Shown one piece after another: positions 35,061-44,213 of a stretch of DNA of 64,000 nt; positions within the stretch are counted from its first letter, which is position 1; each line of letters opens with the position of its first letter. The stretch covers positions 4,709,001 to 4,773,000 of the forward strand of contig NZ_CP022303.1 of assembly GCF_004216475.1 (NCBI RefSeq), written 5' to 3'. Both the position numbers and the translations under genes were made by a program. The notes below the pieces were generated by a model. The model was not told the DNA's origin, made no database searches, and saw nothing but the letters and a program-made list of their open reading frames with translations. This DNA comes from Thalassococcus sp. S3. Its GTDB lineage: Bacteria; Pseudomonadota; Alphaproteobacteria; Rhodobacterales; Rhodobacteraceae.

Positions 35061-35912
35061 ATGCGTAAAGGTCTCACATTTCTGCCAGCACTCGCACTTG
35101 CTGCCATAATGGCGAACCCGCTGGCCGCTGAGGATACCGCCGACCCAAGCACGGTCGTCGCCGTCGTCAACGGGACCGAGATCACGCTGGGCCACATGAT
35201 CGTGGCCCACGCCACTCTGCCCGAGCAGTATCAACAGCTTCCCCCCGAGGTGCTGTTTACCGGGATCCTCGACCAGCTTATCCAGCAAACCACGCTGGCA
35301 CAGTCGCTCGAAGGGGAACCGGCGGATCGTGTGACCCTGTCGCTTGAGAACGAGGAACGGTCCCTTGTCGCGGCGGAAGTGATCGAGCAGGTGATGGGCC
35401 AGCCGATCAGCGATGAAGAGGTCCAAGCCGCCTACGACGAGCAGTACCAAAGCGGGCCCGCGGGCGAGGAATACAACGCCTCGCATATCCTGGTGGAGAC
35501 GGAGGAAGAAGCCATCGCGATCAAGACAGAGATCGACGGCGGTGCCGACTTCGCAGAAACAGCCCGAGAGAAATCCACCGGCCCTTCGGGCCCCAATGGC
35601 GGAGAGCTGGGCTGGTTCGGGCCGGGTCGCATGGTCCCCGACTTCGAGGCTGCGGTCATCGCGCTAGAGCCGGGCCAGGTCTCGGACCCGGTGCAGACAG
35701 AGTTCGGCTGGCATGTGATCAAACTGAACGAAACCCGCGCCGTCACCGCGCCCGAGCTTGAGGAAGTGCGCGAGCAGATCCTGATGAGCCTGCGCCAGGC
35801 CGCGGTCGAAGACCGGGTGGAAGAGCTGACCGATGGGGCTGATATCGAACGCCCCGATGTCTCGGCCATTCCGCCTGAAACCATTCGCAATCTGGACCTG
35901 CTTGGCAACTGA
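35061..35912 (+). CDS. Periplasmic parvulin-type peptidyl-prolyl isomerase
   Basis: A 283-residue exported foldase. A signal peptide (cut after LAA) is followed by a SurA-like N-terminal helical part ([15 protein letters not shown]) and a rotamase domain at about 130-230 with [30 protein letters not shown] and [12 protein letters not shown], all diagnostic of parvulins. It probably helps fold exported proteins, which fits its position divergent from secA. argJ starts 2 bases after its stop, so they are likely co-transcribed. Confidence 0.93.
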   Translation: MRKGLTFLPALALAAIMANPLAAEDTADPSTVVAVVNGTEITLGHMIVAHATLPEQYQQLPPEVLFTGILDQLIQQTTLAQSLEGEPADRVTLSLENEERSLVAAEVIEQVMGQPISDEEVQAAYDEQYQSGPAGEEYNASHILVETEEEAIAIKTEIDGGADFAETAREKSTGPSGPNGGELGWFGPGRMVPDFEAAVIALEPGQVSDPVQTEFGWHVIKLNETRAVTAPELEEVREQILMSLRQAAVEDRVEELTDGADIERPDVSAIPPETIRNLDLLGN

Positions 35913-35913
35913 C

Positions 35914-37140
35914 ATGGCCGGCAAGACCAGTCGGTCGCCTTTGGCGCCGGCCTCGTTTCCAGACATGCCTCGGATTGAAGGTGTCCGGTTCGCCAGCGTC
36001 GCGGCTGGCGTTCGCTATGCCGGTCGGCTTGACGTTATGCTGGCCGAGTTGGCGCCGGGCACATCCATCGCCGGCGTATTTACAAAGTCCTCTACGCGCG
36101 CGGCCCCCGTTCTGGACTGTCAGGCAAAGCTGGGCGGAGACCCAACAGGAGGGGCCGCAATTCTGGTGAATGCCGGAAATGCAAACGCGTTCACGGGTCA
36201 TTACGGCCAAACGTCAGTGGGCGCATTGACCGACGCCCTGGCAACCCGGCTTGATCTTCCGAAAGAACGGATCTTCACCGCCTCGACCGGTGTGATCGGG
36301 GAACCCCTGCCCCATGACCGAATTCTCGACCAACTGGATCATCTCGGCAACGCGCTTGATGGCGCAGGCATAGACGAAGCCGCGCAGGCGATCATGACGA
36401 CCGATACCTTCCCGAAGGGATCGGCCCGCGCGATTGAGATCAACGGCAAAGAGGTCCGTATCGCCGGCATCGCCAAGGGATCTGGCATGATCGCGCCGGA
36501 CATGGCCACGATGCTTGTCTACATCTTCACCGATGCGGCCTATGACCAATCACAGCTACAGACGGTCCTGACGCGCCTTACGGAAAAGACCTTCAACTGC
36601 ATCACCGTCGACAGTGACACATCCACATCCGACACTCTGATGGTATGCGCGACAGGTGCCTCTGGCGTGGATGCGACCGACGACCCGGTATTTTCCGACG
36701 CTCTGGGCGATGTCATGCTTGATCTGGCCCATCAAGTCGTTCGTGACGGCGAAGGCGCTTCGAAGTTTGTCGAGATCGTTGTGACGGGCGCCGTTTCGGA
36801 TGCAGAGGCCAAAACGCATGGCTTATCCATCGCCAACTCTCCGTTGGTGAAAACGGCAATCGCCGGTGAGGACCCGAACTGGGGCAGGGTGGTGATGGCG
36901 ATCGGCAAGTCTGGCGTGACCGCCGATCGTGATCGCCTCAGCATATGGTTTGGCGACATTCTTGTGGCGGAGAAAGGCTGGGTCAGCCCGGACTATGTCG
37001 AAGTCGATGCAGCCGCTTACATGAAGCAACAGGATCTTGTTCTTCGGGTTGATATAGGTCTTGGCGAGGGGTCGGCCAAGGTTTGGACCTGCGACCTGAC
37101 CCACGGCTACATCCAAATCAACGCGGATTACCGATCATGA
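35914..37140 (+). CDS. argJ: Bifunctional ornithine acetyltransferase/N-acetylglutamate synthase
   Basis: ArgJ recycles the acetyl group from N-acetylornithine to glutamate in arginine synthesis. The 408-residue precursor cleaves itself into alpha and beta chains at the conserved KGSGMIAPDMATML site, between Ala198 and Thr199, the threonine being the nucleophile. Other marks are AAILVNAGNANAFTG near 81 and the C-terminal EDPNWGRVVMAIGKSG near 323. Whether it is mono- or bifunctional cannot be seen. ATG at 35914 starts 2 bases after the parvulin stop; mutT overlaps its end by 4 bases. Confidence 0.97.
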   Translation: MAGKTSRSPLAPASFPDMPRIEGVRFASVAAGVRYAGRLDVMLAELAPGTSIAGVFTKSSTRAAPVLDCQAKLGGDPTGGAAILVNAGNANAFTGHYGQTSVGALTDALATRLDLPKERIFTASTGVIGEPLPHDRILDQLDHLGNALDGAGIDEAAQAIMTTDTFPKGSARAIEINGKEVRIAGIAKGSGMIAPDMATMLVYIFTDAAYDQSQLQTVLTRLTEKTFNCITVDSDTSTSDTLMVCATGASGVDATDDPVFSDALGDVMLDLAHQVVRDGEGASKFVEIVVTGAVSDAEAKTHGLSIANSPLVKTAIAGEDPNWGRVVMAIGKSGVTADRDRLSIWFGDILVAEKGWVSPDYVEVDAAAYMKQQDLVLRVDIGLGEGSAKVWTCDLTHGYIQINADYRS

Positions 37141-37535
37141 AGACAGTGCTGGTTTCGGCGGTTGCCCTTATCGATATCGACGGTCGCGTCCTTATCGCAC
37201 AAAGGCCCGAGGGCAAATCGATGGCCGGGCTTTGGGAATTTCCGGGCGGCAAGGTGGAACCGGGCGAGACACCCGAGCAGGCCCTCATCCGCGAACTGGA
37301 GGAAGAGTTGGGCATCAACACCTGGCGCTCGTGCCTCGCACCTCTGACATTCGCCAGCCACAGCTATGATGACTTTCACTTGCTGATGCCGCTGTTCGCT
37401 TGCCGGAAGTGGGAAGGAATCCCCGTCTCACGCGAGGGGCAGCGGTTGAAATGGGCGAAGGCGCAGGAATTGTCTGACTATCCTATGCCGAAAGCGGACA
37501 TTCCACTGATTCCCGTATTACGGGATTGGCTTTGA
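37137..37535 (+). CDS. mutT: 8-oxo-dGTP diphosphatase MutT
   Basis: MutT removes oxidised dGTP from the nucleotide pool. The 132 residues carry a complete Nudix box from GGKVEPGETPEQ to RELEEELGI near residues 37-59, with the RE-x2-EE-x-G metal ligands. Length and the start VSAVALIDIDGRVLIAQRP match the family. The ATG overlaps the argJ stop (ATGA). A hairpin overlaps the stop region. The secA-prsA-like-argJ-mutT order is common in relatives as far as I recall. Confidence 0.94.
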   Translation: MKTVLVSAVALIDIDGRVLIAQRPEGKSMAGLWEFPGGKVEPGETPEQALIRELEEELGINTWRSCLAPLTFASHSYDDFHLLMPLFACRKWEGIPVSREGQRLKWAKAQELSDYPMPKADIPLIPVLRDWL

Positions 37536-37562
37536 GGAGATCGGCGGTTCTTCGCCTCTCCT
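37535..37562 (+). terminator. Hairpin after mutT
   Basis: AGGAGA and TCTCCT (37535-37540, 37557-37562) enclose GGCG/CGCC (37543-37546, 37553-37556) with a small internal loop. No T tract; probable end of the parvulin-argJ-mutT transcript. Confidence 0.5.
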
Positions 37563-37719
37563 AGGATCCCTCTCAAAATACGGGCACCTTTTTCGTGATT
37601 TGCCTAGAATCGATGCAAAAATTCTCAAAAAAAACACATTTGTAACCGAATTATTGATGTTTTGTTAACCCCATATGATGTAATCTAAACCAGTCAGTTT
37701 CTTTTGGGGAGGACTAGAC

Positions 37720-37854
37720 ATGCTTCGTACTATCACTGTGGGCAGCTGTGTGTCTGTGCAGGGCACATATGTTCGTTCGCTTCCGGATGGACGGATTGCC
37801 GTCCGTGTCGGGCGCACAGTGTATGCGGGCAGCCCAGTTACACGGGCCGCTTAG
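37720..37854 (+). CDS. Small 44-residue protein of unknown function
   Basis: ATG at 37720 opens a 44-codon frame ending TAG at 37854. It has a near-ideal Shine-Dalgarno (GGGGAGGA, 6 bases before the ATG), an AT-rich upstream region with possible -35 TTGTAA and -10 TGTTAA spaced by 17 bases, and a perfect 12-bp terminator just after it. The protein begins MLRTITVGSCVSVQG and continues with alternating hydrophobic and polar residues (YVRSLPDGRIAVRVG, TVYAGSPVTRAA), which suggests a small antiparallel beta fold. One cysteine is present. No signal peptide is evident. I recognise no named family. Function unknown. Confidence 0.72.
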   Translation: MLRTITVGSCVSVQGTYVRSLPDGRIAVRVGRTVYAGSPVTRAA

Positions 37855-37876
37855 GCAATACACTCACGACAATACA

Positions 37877-37907
37877 AAAGGGGACAGATGAGCAGTCTGT
37901 CCCCTTT
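37877..37907. terminator. Bidirectional terminator between the small ORF and infB
   Basis: AAAGGGGACAGA (37877-37888) and TCTGTCCCCTTT (37896-37907) form a perfect 12-bp stem with a seven-base loop. A bases on one side and T bases on the other suit both strands, so it should end the small ORF transcript and the infB operon. Confidence 0.85.
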
Positions 37908-37952
37908 GTCGTTTCTGGGGCCAGGATGAAAGGTGCCTGACCCCAAGCTCTC

Positions 37953-40430
37953 TTAGTCGAGTGTGCGGGTCACTTCCTCACGCTCGAAGATCTCGATCAC
38001 ATCGCCAGCGCGGATGTCTTCGTAATTCTCGAACGCCATACCGCATTCCTGACCCGACTGAACCTCGGCCACTTCGTCCTTGAAGCGTTTGAGCGTTTTC
38101 AGCGTGCCTTCGTGGATCACCACGTTGTCGCGCAGAAGACGCACACCGGCGGACCGACGTGCGACACCTTCGGTGACCAGACACCCGGCGACCTTGCCAA
38201 CACCGGAGACCTTGAAGACTTCCTTGATCTCGGCATAGCCGATGAAGTTCTCGCGGATCTCGGCACTTAGCAGACCGCTTGCAGCCGCTTTGACGTCGTC
38301 GACCAGATCGTAGATCACCGAATAATACCGGATTTCCACGCCTTTCTGGTTCGCCGTGTTCCGTGCGGGCGCGTTGGCTCGAACGTTGAAGCCCATGATC
38401 GGCGCGCCGCTGGCTTCGGCCAGACCGACATCGGTTTCGGTGATCGCACCCACGCCCGAATGAAGGACGCGCACGCGCACCTCGTCGTTGCCGATCTTCT
38501 CCATCGCCTGAACGATCGCCTCGGCAGAACCCTGTACGTCGGCTTTGACCAGAATGGGCAATTCGCTGACATTCTCGTCCGCCTTGGCGTTGGCCATAAG
38601 CTGTTCCAGCGTCGTCGCGGCGCCAGCCGCGGCGCGTTTGTCCTTGGCCGCCTTTTCGCGATATTCCGCGATCTCGCGCGCCTGCGCTTCGGTCTCGACC
38701 ACGTTCAGAACATCACCCGCCTCGGGCGTACCATTGAGGCCCAGCACCTCGACCGGAACAGAGGGGCCTGCGGATTTCATCCGCTCACCCTTGTCGTTCT
38801 CCATCGCGCGGACTTTACCCCATTGCTCACCAACAACGAAAATATCGCCTTGTTTGAGCGTACCGGTCTGCACCAGAACCGTCGCAACCGGGCCACGACC
38901 CACATCAAGCTTGGCTTCGATCACAGCGGCTTGGGCCGAACGGTCCGGGTTGGCCTTCAGCTCAAGGATCTCGGCCTGCAGTGCGATCGCTTCCAGAAGG
39001 TCATCAAGTCCCTGACCGGTGATCGCAGAAACTTCGACATCCTGCACTTCACCGGACATCTTCTCGACAATCACTTCGTGTTGCAGAAGATCGGTGCGCA
39101 CCTTGTCCGGATTCGCATCCGGCTTATCCACCTTGTTGATCGCGACGATCATCGGCACTTCGGCGGCTTTGGCGTGATTGATGGCCTCAATCGTTTGGGG
39201 CATCACCGCATCATCCGCAGCAACCACCAGAACAACGATATCCGTCACCTGCGCCCCGCGGGACCGCATGGAGGTAAAGGCCGCGTGGCCCGGCGTGTCG
39301 AGGAACGACAGAACCGCGCCGCTTTCGGTTTTCACCTGGTAGGCGCCGATATGCTGCGTAATGCCGCCCGCTTCGCCCGCGACCACCTTGGCATCGCGGA
39401 TCGCATCCAGAAGAGACGTCTTTCCGTGGTCGACGTGACCCATGATCGTGATCACGGGCGGGCGACCTTCAAGATCGCCTTCCTCATCCTCGACCTGCTG
39501 GATGACGTCCTCGACATCCGCATCCGAGACCCGGACGATCTTATGCCCGAATTCCTCGACGATCAGTTCCGCGGTGTCGGCATCAATGGTCTGGTTTTGC
39601 GTCACCATCATGCCGTTGTTCATCAACGCCTTGACGACCTCGCCCACCTTTTCGGACATGCGGTTGGCCAGTTCGGAGACCACGATCGCCTCGGGCACCT
39701 GCACGTCGCGGACAACCTTTTCCCGCTCGACCTGGCCGCCCATTGCCTTTTGGCGTGCGCGCTCCTGCTTGCGTTTCATCGCAGCCATCGACCGCTGACG
39801 CCCGCCTTCACCACCCGAAAGCGCCTGATTGAGGGTCAGCTTGCCCGAACGACGACCATCGTCGCGGCCCTTGCCGCGCGTCTGGCGCTGATCGCGCTCC
39901 CGGTCGGTTTTCCGTGGCGTCGCAGCGGGCGCAGGCTTGTTGGGCGCGGTGCGTGCCTGGGGTGCGGGCGCAGGCTCGGCCGCGGCTCGTTTGGCAGCTT
40001 CCTCGGCCTCGCGGCGCTTGCGTTCTTCTTCCTCGGCTTTCGCCTTGGCGCGCTCTTCACGCTCTTTTTCTTCGCGTTCCTTGGCTTCCGCCTCCGCGCG
40101 TCTGCGTTCCCGCTCTTCTGCGCGGGCCTTTTCTTCGGCCGCGCGGGCGGCGGCCTCTTCGGCCTCGCGGGCCTTGGCAGCTTGCACGGCTTTCAACCGG
40201 CGCGCCATTTCCGCGTCGGAAATACCGGCGGGACGGCGGGACGGATCACCCCCGGCAGACACGCCAGAAGATCCCCCTTTGCCCGCACCAGGCTTGGGGA
40301 CCACAACGCGCTTGCGCTTGGTCTCCACCACGACATTCTTCGTCCGTCCGTGGCTGAAACTCTGTTTCACATTCCCCGGACGGGACCCGCCGCGCAAACC
40401 CAATGTCTTCTTGCCGTCAGTATCGCTCAT
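37953..40430 (-). CDS. infB: Translation initiation factor IF-2
   Basis: IF-2 is the GTPase that places initiator tRNA on the ribosome. The 825 residues have a long charged N-terminus rich in Ala, Glu, Lys and Arg (about 30-210, many [15 protein letters not shown] repeats), the IF2 N domain, and the GTPase domain with G1 [12 protein letters not shown] near 331, G3 DTPGHAAF near 377 and G4 NKVD near 431. Domains II-IV follow to the C-terminal VTRTLD. It is last in the rimP-nusA-rnpM-infB operon, 8 bases after rnpM. A bidirectional terminator lies downstream. Confidence 0.98.
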   Translation of the reverse strand: MSDTDGKKTLGLRGGSRPGNVKQSFSHGRTKNVVVETKRKRVVVPKPGAGKGGSSGVSAGGDPSRRPAGISDAEMARRLKAVQAAKAREAEEAAARAAEEKARAEERERRRAEAEAKEREEKEREERAKAKAEEEERKRREAEEAAKRAAAEPAPAPQARTAPNKPAPAATPRKTDRERDQRQTRGKGRDDGRRSGKLTLNQALSGGEGGRQRSMAAMKRKQERARQKAMGGQVEREKVVRDVQVPEAIVVSELANRMSEKVGEVVKALMNNGMMVTQNQTIDADTAELIVEEFGHKIVRVSDADVEDVIQQVEDEEGDLEGRPPVITIMGHVDHGKTSLLDAIRDAKVVAGEAGGITQHIGAYQVKTESGAVLSFLDTPGHAAFTSMRSRGAQVTDIVVLVVAADDAVMPQTIEAINHAKAAEVPMIVAINKVDKPDANPDKVRTDLLQHEVIVEKMSGEVQDVEVSAITGQGLDDLLEAIALQAEILELKANPDRSAQAAVIEAKLDVGRGPVATVLVQTGTLKQGDIFVVGEQWGKVRAMENDKGERMKSAGPSVPVEVLGLNGTPEAGDVLNVVETEAQAREIAEYREKAAKDKRAAAGAATTLEQLMANAKADENVSELPILVKADVQGSAEAIVQAMEKIGNDEVRVRVLHSGVGAITETDVGLAEASGAPIMGFNVRANAPARNTANQKGVEIRYYSVIYDLVDDVKAAASGLLSAEIRENFIGYAEIKEVFKVSGVGKVAGCLVTEGVARRSAGVRLLRDNVVIHEGTLKTLKRFKDEVAEVQSGQECGMAFENYEDIRAGDVIEIFEREEVTRTLD

Positions 40431-40438
40431 AAAGCTCT

Positions 40439-41059
40439 TTATCCTTCCCGGCGGCCCCTGCCGCCGTCTGTTGGGCGGAGGCCCTTCAGTCGCTGCGCTT
40501 CCTCTACAACACGTTGCGTGAGTCCACCAGAGGCGAGCGCCGCATGTATCACAGTTTGACGTCCAAAGGCCATGCCGAGCTCATCTGCCGTCAGCCAGCC
40601 TATGTAATGGCCGTAATGCGGCGTGCTCAGCTTGGACTTCCCACGCCCTGACCCGTCCACCGCCTGAATCAGCACTTCTGCCTCTTCCTTGGACAGCCAG
40701 TCTTTTGTCTTTTCGTAACCCGAGACCGCATCCCCGGATTTCCGCGCCAGGCTGATCAGATCGACCACCCGCCGCAGCAATTGCCGCTCAACCTCGTCTG
40801 CCAGACCGTCACCCACCTGCACCGGTTGCTTAAGGCCGCGGGCAAAGAGCTTTTTGCTCACCGCCCGCGCCAGTGCCTTGCGGTCTGAGGATACATATAC
40901 ACCGCGTCCGGGCAGTTTGCCCAGCACATCCGGTACGATTTGACCCTCAGGACCTGCCACAAATCGGATCAGCCCGTGTTTTGGCTGCACCTCACCCGTG
41001 GCAATGCACTTGCGATCCGGACCGTCCGTGCGGTCTTTCGAGGCGCCACCGCGACTCAT
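40439..41059 (-). CDS. rnpM: RNA-binding protein with YlxR/RnpM domain and L7Ae-like domain
   Basis: A 206-residue protein with two parts. Residues about 10-85 are the YlxR domain ([20 protein letters not shown], then [13 protein letters not shown]), recently named RnpM for binding to RNase P RNA in Gram-positive bacteria. The second part (about 95-190) looks like an L7Ae/L30e-type RNA-binding fold ([23 protein letters not shown]). The fusion is usual in alphaproteobacteria, where the two are separate in Bacillus. Role in the nusA-infB operon is likely linked to transcription, tRNA processing or translation. It is 23 bases after nusA and 8 before infB. Confidence 0.88.
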   Translation of the reverse strand: MSRGGASKDRTDGPDRKCIATGEVQPKHGLIRFVAGPEGQIVPDVLGKLPGRGVYVSSDRKALARAVSKKLFARGLKQPVQVGDGLADEVERQLLRRVVDLISLARKSGDAVSGYEKTKDWLSKEEAEVLIQAVDGSGRGKSKLSTPHYGHYIGWLTADELGMAFGRQTVIHAALASGGLTQRVVEEAQRLKGLRPTDGGRGRREG

Positions 41060-41082
41060 CTGGAACCCCCGGGGGCCTGAGA

Positions 41083-42705
41083 TCAGGCCCCGGTCTCCTC
41101 TTGCTCGGCTTCGACCTCTTCCCCTTCGGCTTCCTCAGCCTCCAGATCCGCAGGATCGACCCAACCCAGAAGGATGCGTGCGGTCATCACCAGTTGCTGT
41201 GCTTCCTCCAGCGACACGTCGAAGGGTTCGAGAATACCGTCATCCTTGACCCGCTCGCCATCCACCGTGGTCCAGCCGCCGGCCAGTTCCCAATCCGCGC
41301 AGGTGGCAAAGTCCTCCAGCGTTTTCACATCATCCTTGGCCAGAGCTTCGATCATCTGGGGTGTAAGGCCCTCGAATTCAACCAGGCTGTCCTCAACACC
41401 CAGCGCACGAGCATTTTCCAGCGCCGCCTTGTTCTGCGCTTCGAGGTAATCGCGCGCCCGGGCCTGCAGCTCCTCGGCGGTGCCTTCATCGACACCGTCG
41501 ATCACCAGCAATTCGTCAAGCTCGACATAGGCCACCTCTTCGAGGTTAGTGAAGCCTTCCGAAACCAGAAGCTGGGCAAAGAATTCGTCCAGATCGAGCG
41601 TGTCCATGAAGAGTTGCGTGCGCTCTTCGAATTCCTTCTGCCGGCGCGCGCTTTCCTCTTCCTCGGTCATGATGTCGATGTCGAGCGCCGTCAGTTGCGA
41701 CGCCAGCCGCACGTTCTGACCGCGCCGCCCGATAGCGAGGCTCAATTGTTCCTCGGGCACCACGACCTCGATCCGTTCGGCCTCTTCATCCAGAACCACC
41801 TTGGACACTTCGGCCGGTTGCAGCGCGTTCACAAGGAAGGTCGGCTGATCCTCGTTCCACGGGATGATGTCGATCTTCTCGCCCTGCAATTCGTTCACCA
41901 CCGCCTGCACGCGGGAGCCGCGCATACCCACGCAGGCGCCCACCGGGTCAATGGAGTTATCGTACGAAATGACCGCGATTTTAGCACGGGAGCCGGGGTC
42001 GCGCGCGACCGCCTTGATCTCGATGATGCCGTCGTAGATCTCCGGCACTTCCATCTTGAAGAGCTCGGCCATGAACTCGGGCGCCGTGCGGCTCAGGAAG
42101 ATCTGGGGGCCGCGCGGCTCGCGGCGCACGTCCTTGATGTAGACGCGGATGCGGTCATTCGGCCGGTAGCTTTCGCGTCCGATCTTCTCGTTGCGCCGCA
42201 GGATCGCTTCGCCCGCGCCCACATCGACGATGACGTTGCCGTATTCTTCGCGCTTGACCAGACCGTTGATGATCGTGCCCGCGCGGTCCTTGAATTCCTC
42301 GTATTGCCGGTCCCGCTCAGCCTCGCGCACCTTTTGCAGGATCACCTGCTTGGCGCTTTGGGCGGCGATGCGGCCCATTTCGACCGGGGGCACTTCCTCA
42401 ACAAAGGTGTCGCCGACCTGGGGGTCATCCAGATATTGCTTGGCCTGTTCGACGGTGAATTCCGCCTGATAATTCTCAAGCTCTTCGTCCTCGACCACCG
42501 TGCGCACACGCGTGAACGTCGCCTTGCCGGTCTTGCGGTCGATGGACACGCGAATGTCCATCTCCGCGCCGTAGCGGGACTTGGCCGCTCGGGCGAGCGA
42601 TTCTTCCATCGCCTCGACCACCAGACCGGGGTCGATCATCTTTTCGCGGGCCACAGCCTCGGCGGTTTGCAACAGCTCCAGCTGGTTTGCGGATGTAATG
42701 GCCAT
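41083..42705 (-). CDS. nusA: Transcription termination/antitermination factor NusA
   Basis: NusA binds RNA polymerase and modulates pausing, termination and antitermination. The 540 residues show the N-terminal polymerase-binding domain, an S1 domain (VKREEYGNVIVDVGAGEAILRR near 150), two KH domains (VGACVGMRGSRVQAVVNEL near 253; IGRRGQNVRLASQL near 325) and C-terminal helix-hairpin-helix repeats with an acidic tail (EAEEAEGEEVEAEQEE). Its ATG overlaps the rimP stop by one base (TAATG). The order rimP-nusA-rnpM-infB is the classic one. Confidence 0.98.
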   Translation of the reverse strand: MAITSANQLELLQTAEAVAREKMIDPGLVVEAMEESLARAAKSRYGAEMDIRVSIDRKTGKATFTRVRTVVEDEELENYQAEFTVEQAKQYLDDPQVGDTFVEEVPPVEMGRIAAQSAKQVILQKVREAERDRQYEEFKDRAGTIINGLVKREEYGNVIVDVGAGEAILRRNEKIGRESYRPNDRIRVYIKDVRREPRGPQIFLSRTAPEFMAELFKMEVPEIYDGIIEIKAVARDPGSRAKIAVISYDNSIDPVGACVGMRGSRVQAVVNELQGEKIDIIPWNEDQPTFLVNALQPAEVSKVVLDEEAERIEVVVPEEQLSLAIGRRGQNVRLASQLTALDIDIMTEEEESARRQKEFEERTQLFMDTLDLDEFFAQLLVSEGFTNLEEVAYVELDELLVIDGVDEGTAEELQARARDYLEAQNKAALENARALGVEDSLVEFEGLTPQMIEALAKDDVKTLEDFATCADWELAGGWTTVDGERVKDDGILEPFDVSLEEAQQLVMTARILLGWVDPADLEAEEAEGEEVEAEQEETGA

Positions 42706-43280
42706 TAGGTGTCCTCCTCTGACCCAGTCGTCTCTATCTCGTCGAATTTGTCTTCGTTCAGCGTGCCCGCCGCCTTGCGCTGGCGCAGCATTTCCTTGAT
42801 CAGATCGTCGGTCAGCACGAGTTTCGCATCACTCAGCCAATCGAATTGCAGCCCGATCGTGCCTTCCTCGATATTGATCAGAACCTCGTCATCCTCGACC
42901 CCTGCAAGCACGCCCTTGAAGCGGCGGCGCCCGTCGATCAGTTCAGCCGTTTCCAGCTTGGCCTCGTACCCTTCGAAGGTCTCGAAATCCTTCAGCCGTG
43001 TCAGCGGACGGTCGATGCCCGGGCTCGACACTTCCAGCGTGTAGGCATCCAGGATCGGATCCTCGACATCCAGGACCGCGCTCACCGCGTTGGAAATCTC
43101 GGCGCAATCGTCCACCTCGATGCCGCCATCGGCCTTGTCGGCCATGATCTGCAGCGTTGTGGATTTGCCCGACATCAGCCGCACGCGCACCAGCTCATAC
43201 CCCATCCCTTCGATCACGGGGGTGATGATCTCCGCCATCCGGCGGTCAATGGCTGCTTTGGCAATCAGATCGTTGCTCAT
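42705..43280 (-). CDS. rimP: Ribosome maturation factor RimP
   Basis: RimP assists assembly of the 30S subunit. The 191-residue protein has the N-terminal domain ([19 protein letters not shown] near 18; [21 protein letters not shown] near 77; [12 protein letters not shown] near 102) and a C-terminal SH3-like domain. The ATG at 43280 has GGATCAAG just before it. Notably, a strong terminator-like hairpin ends only about 14 bases upstream of this start codon, so expression of the whole operon may be controlled by attenuation, or its promoter must overlap the hairpin. Confidence 0.96.
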   Translation of the reverse strand: MSNDLIAKAAIDRRMAEIITPVIEGMGYELVRVRLMSGKSTTLQIMADKADGGIEVDDCAEISNAVSAVLDVEDPILDAYTLEVSSPGIDRPLTRLKDFETFEGYEAKLETAELIDGRRRFKGVLAGVEDDEVLINIEEGTIGLQFDWLSDAKLVLTDDLIKEMLRQRKAAGTLNEDKFDEIETTGSEEDT

Positions 43281-43293
43281 CTTGATCCAAACA

Positions 43294-43318
43294 CAAAAAA
43301 ACGGGCCCGCGGCCCGTT
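43294..43318 (-). terminator. Terminator or attenuator immediately before rimP
   Basis: On the minus strand AACGGGCC and GGCCCGTT (43318-43311 and 43307-43300) form a perfect 8-bp stem with a three-base loop, followed by a run of T to 43295. It ends about 14 bases before the rimP ATG. It may simply end the pip-solute-binding protein transcript, or it may act as an attenuator inside the rimP leader. Confidence 0.8.
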
Positions 43319-43403
43319 ACACTTTCCGGTGGAGCCTCAGGAGAGCCTGACGCGCCGCTGTTATGCTGCATATACGGAGACCTGCGAGAGTCCGCAACCC
43401 CGA

Positions 43404-44213
43404 TTATGACTGCGCGCGCATCCACCAGCGTTCGGCGATGCGCCCGTTATCGAGAGGCGCCTGCGCCCCGATCACTTTCGGCAATCCCACATCGGCATGT
43501 GTGGCCAACGCCATGTCATCGGCAGAGGGATGAAAAATCAGCCCGCCCTCGGCCCTTAATCCTTGCGGAGAGGGAAGCTGTGCCACGTCGACGAATCCAT
43601 CCCGCAAAGCCTCCGCCCGCACCTCCGGGTCTGGGATCGCGATGATCTCTACTGCGTCGAACCAGCCCGCCGTGCCATCCTTGTAATGCTCCGCGACCCG
43701 TTTCCCAAGAAAGTGCCGCCCCGGCTGATGCCGCTCGACGCGGTAAAGACCGGTGCCGATATCACCCCCCCGCGCAACCGACGCCGCCGGGTCCGCCAAC
43801 CGATAGGGCAAATGCGGATCGCTCTGGTCCAATGTCAGCCGCAACGCTGATGCCCCGGTCTGTGCGATCTCATAGTGATCGCCCAGCGCGGCAACGACAT
43901 GCTCTGGGTTCAGCAGCGATCCATCGTGAAACCGCACCCCCTCGCGCAACACAAAATCCCAGACCCGCGCCGCATCATCCGATTGCCAAGAGAGAGCCAA
44001 CTCAGCCTGCAGCACCCCGTTTGGCGCCACCTCCGTCAACGTGTCAAAGACCGCACCCTGCATCGCAGGCAAAACGCCATCATCCGACCTGGGCACGGCG
44101 AGACGCAGTTTGCCACCCGATTGGGGCGCCGCCTCCAGCGATACACCCGTGGCCGCCAGCAAGGCAGCGGCGGCACCAGAGGTGAAAAGCGCGCGGCGGT
44201 CGATCCGGGTCAT
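43404..44213 (-). CDS. Short family-5-like solute-binding protein
   Basis: A 269-residue exported protein. The N-terminus (DRRALFTSGAAAALLAATG) looks like a Tat signal. The mature part resembles the first lobe of peptide/nickel-type (family 5) binding proteins: GKLRLAVPRSDDG, AVFDTLTEVAPNG, VWDFVLREGVRFHDGSLLNPEHV and GTGLYRVERHQPG. Usual members are about 500 residues, so roughly half of the protein is absent, yet there is no frameshifted remainder downstream. No permease or ATPase is near. It overlaps pip by 4 bases, so both are translated together; a link to peptide use is plausible but inferred. Confidence 0.75.
   Translation of the reverse strand: MTRIDRRALFTSGAAAALLAATGVSLEAAPQSGGKLRLAVPRSDDGVLPAMQGAVFDTLTEVAPNGVLQAELALSWQSDDAARVWDFVLREGVRFHDGSLLNPEHVVAALGDHYEIAQTGASALRLTLDQSDPHLPYRLADPAASVARGGDIGTGLYRVERHQPGRHFLGKRVAEHYKDGTAGWFDAVEIIAIPDPEVRAEALRDGFVDVAQLPSPQGLRAEGGLIFHPSADDMALATHADVGLPKVIGAQAPLDNGRIAERWWMRAQS

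Noticed and set aside
38460..40559. 699-codon plus-strand frame opposite infB
   Set aside because: Antisense shadow of infB; the repetitive Leu/Arg/Phe-rich part mirrors the charged N-terminus of IF-2.
41961..41968. CGTACGAA similar to the motif at 673-771
   Set aside because: A single 8-base match inside nusA coding sequence without the second palindrome; chance.
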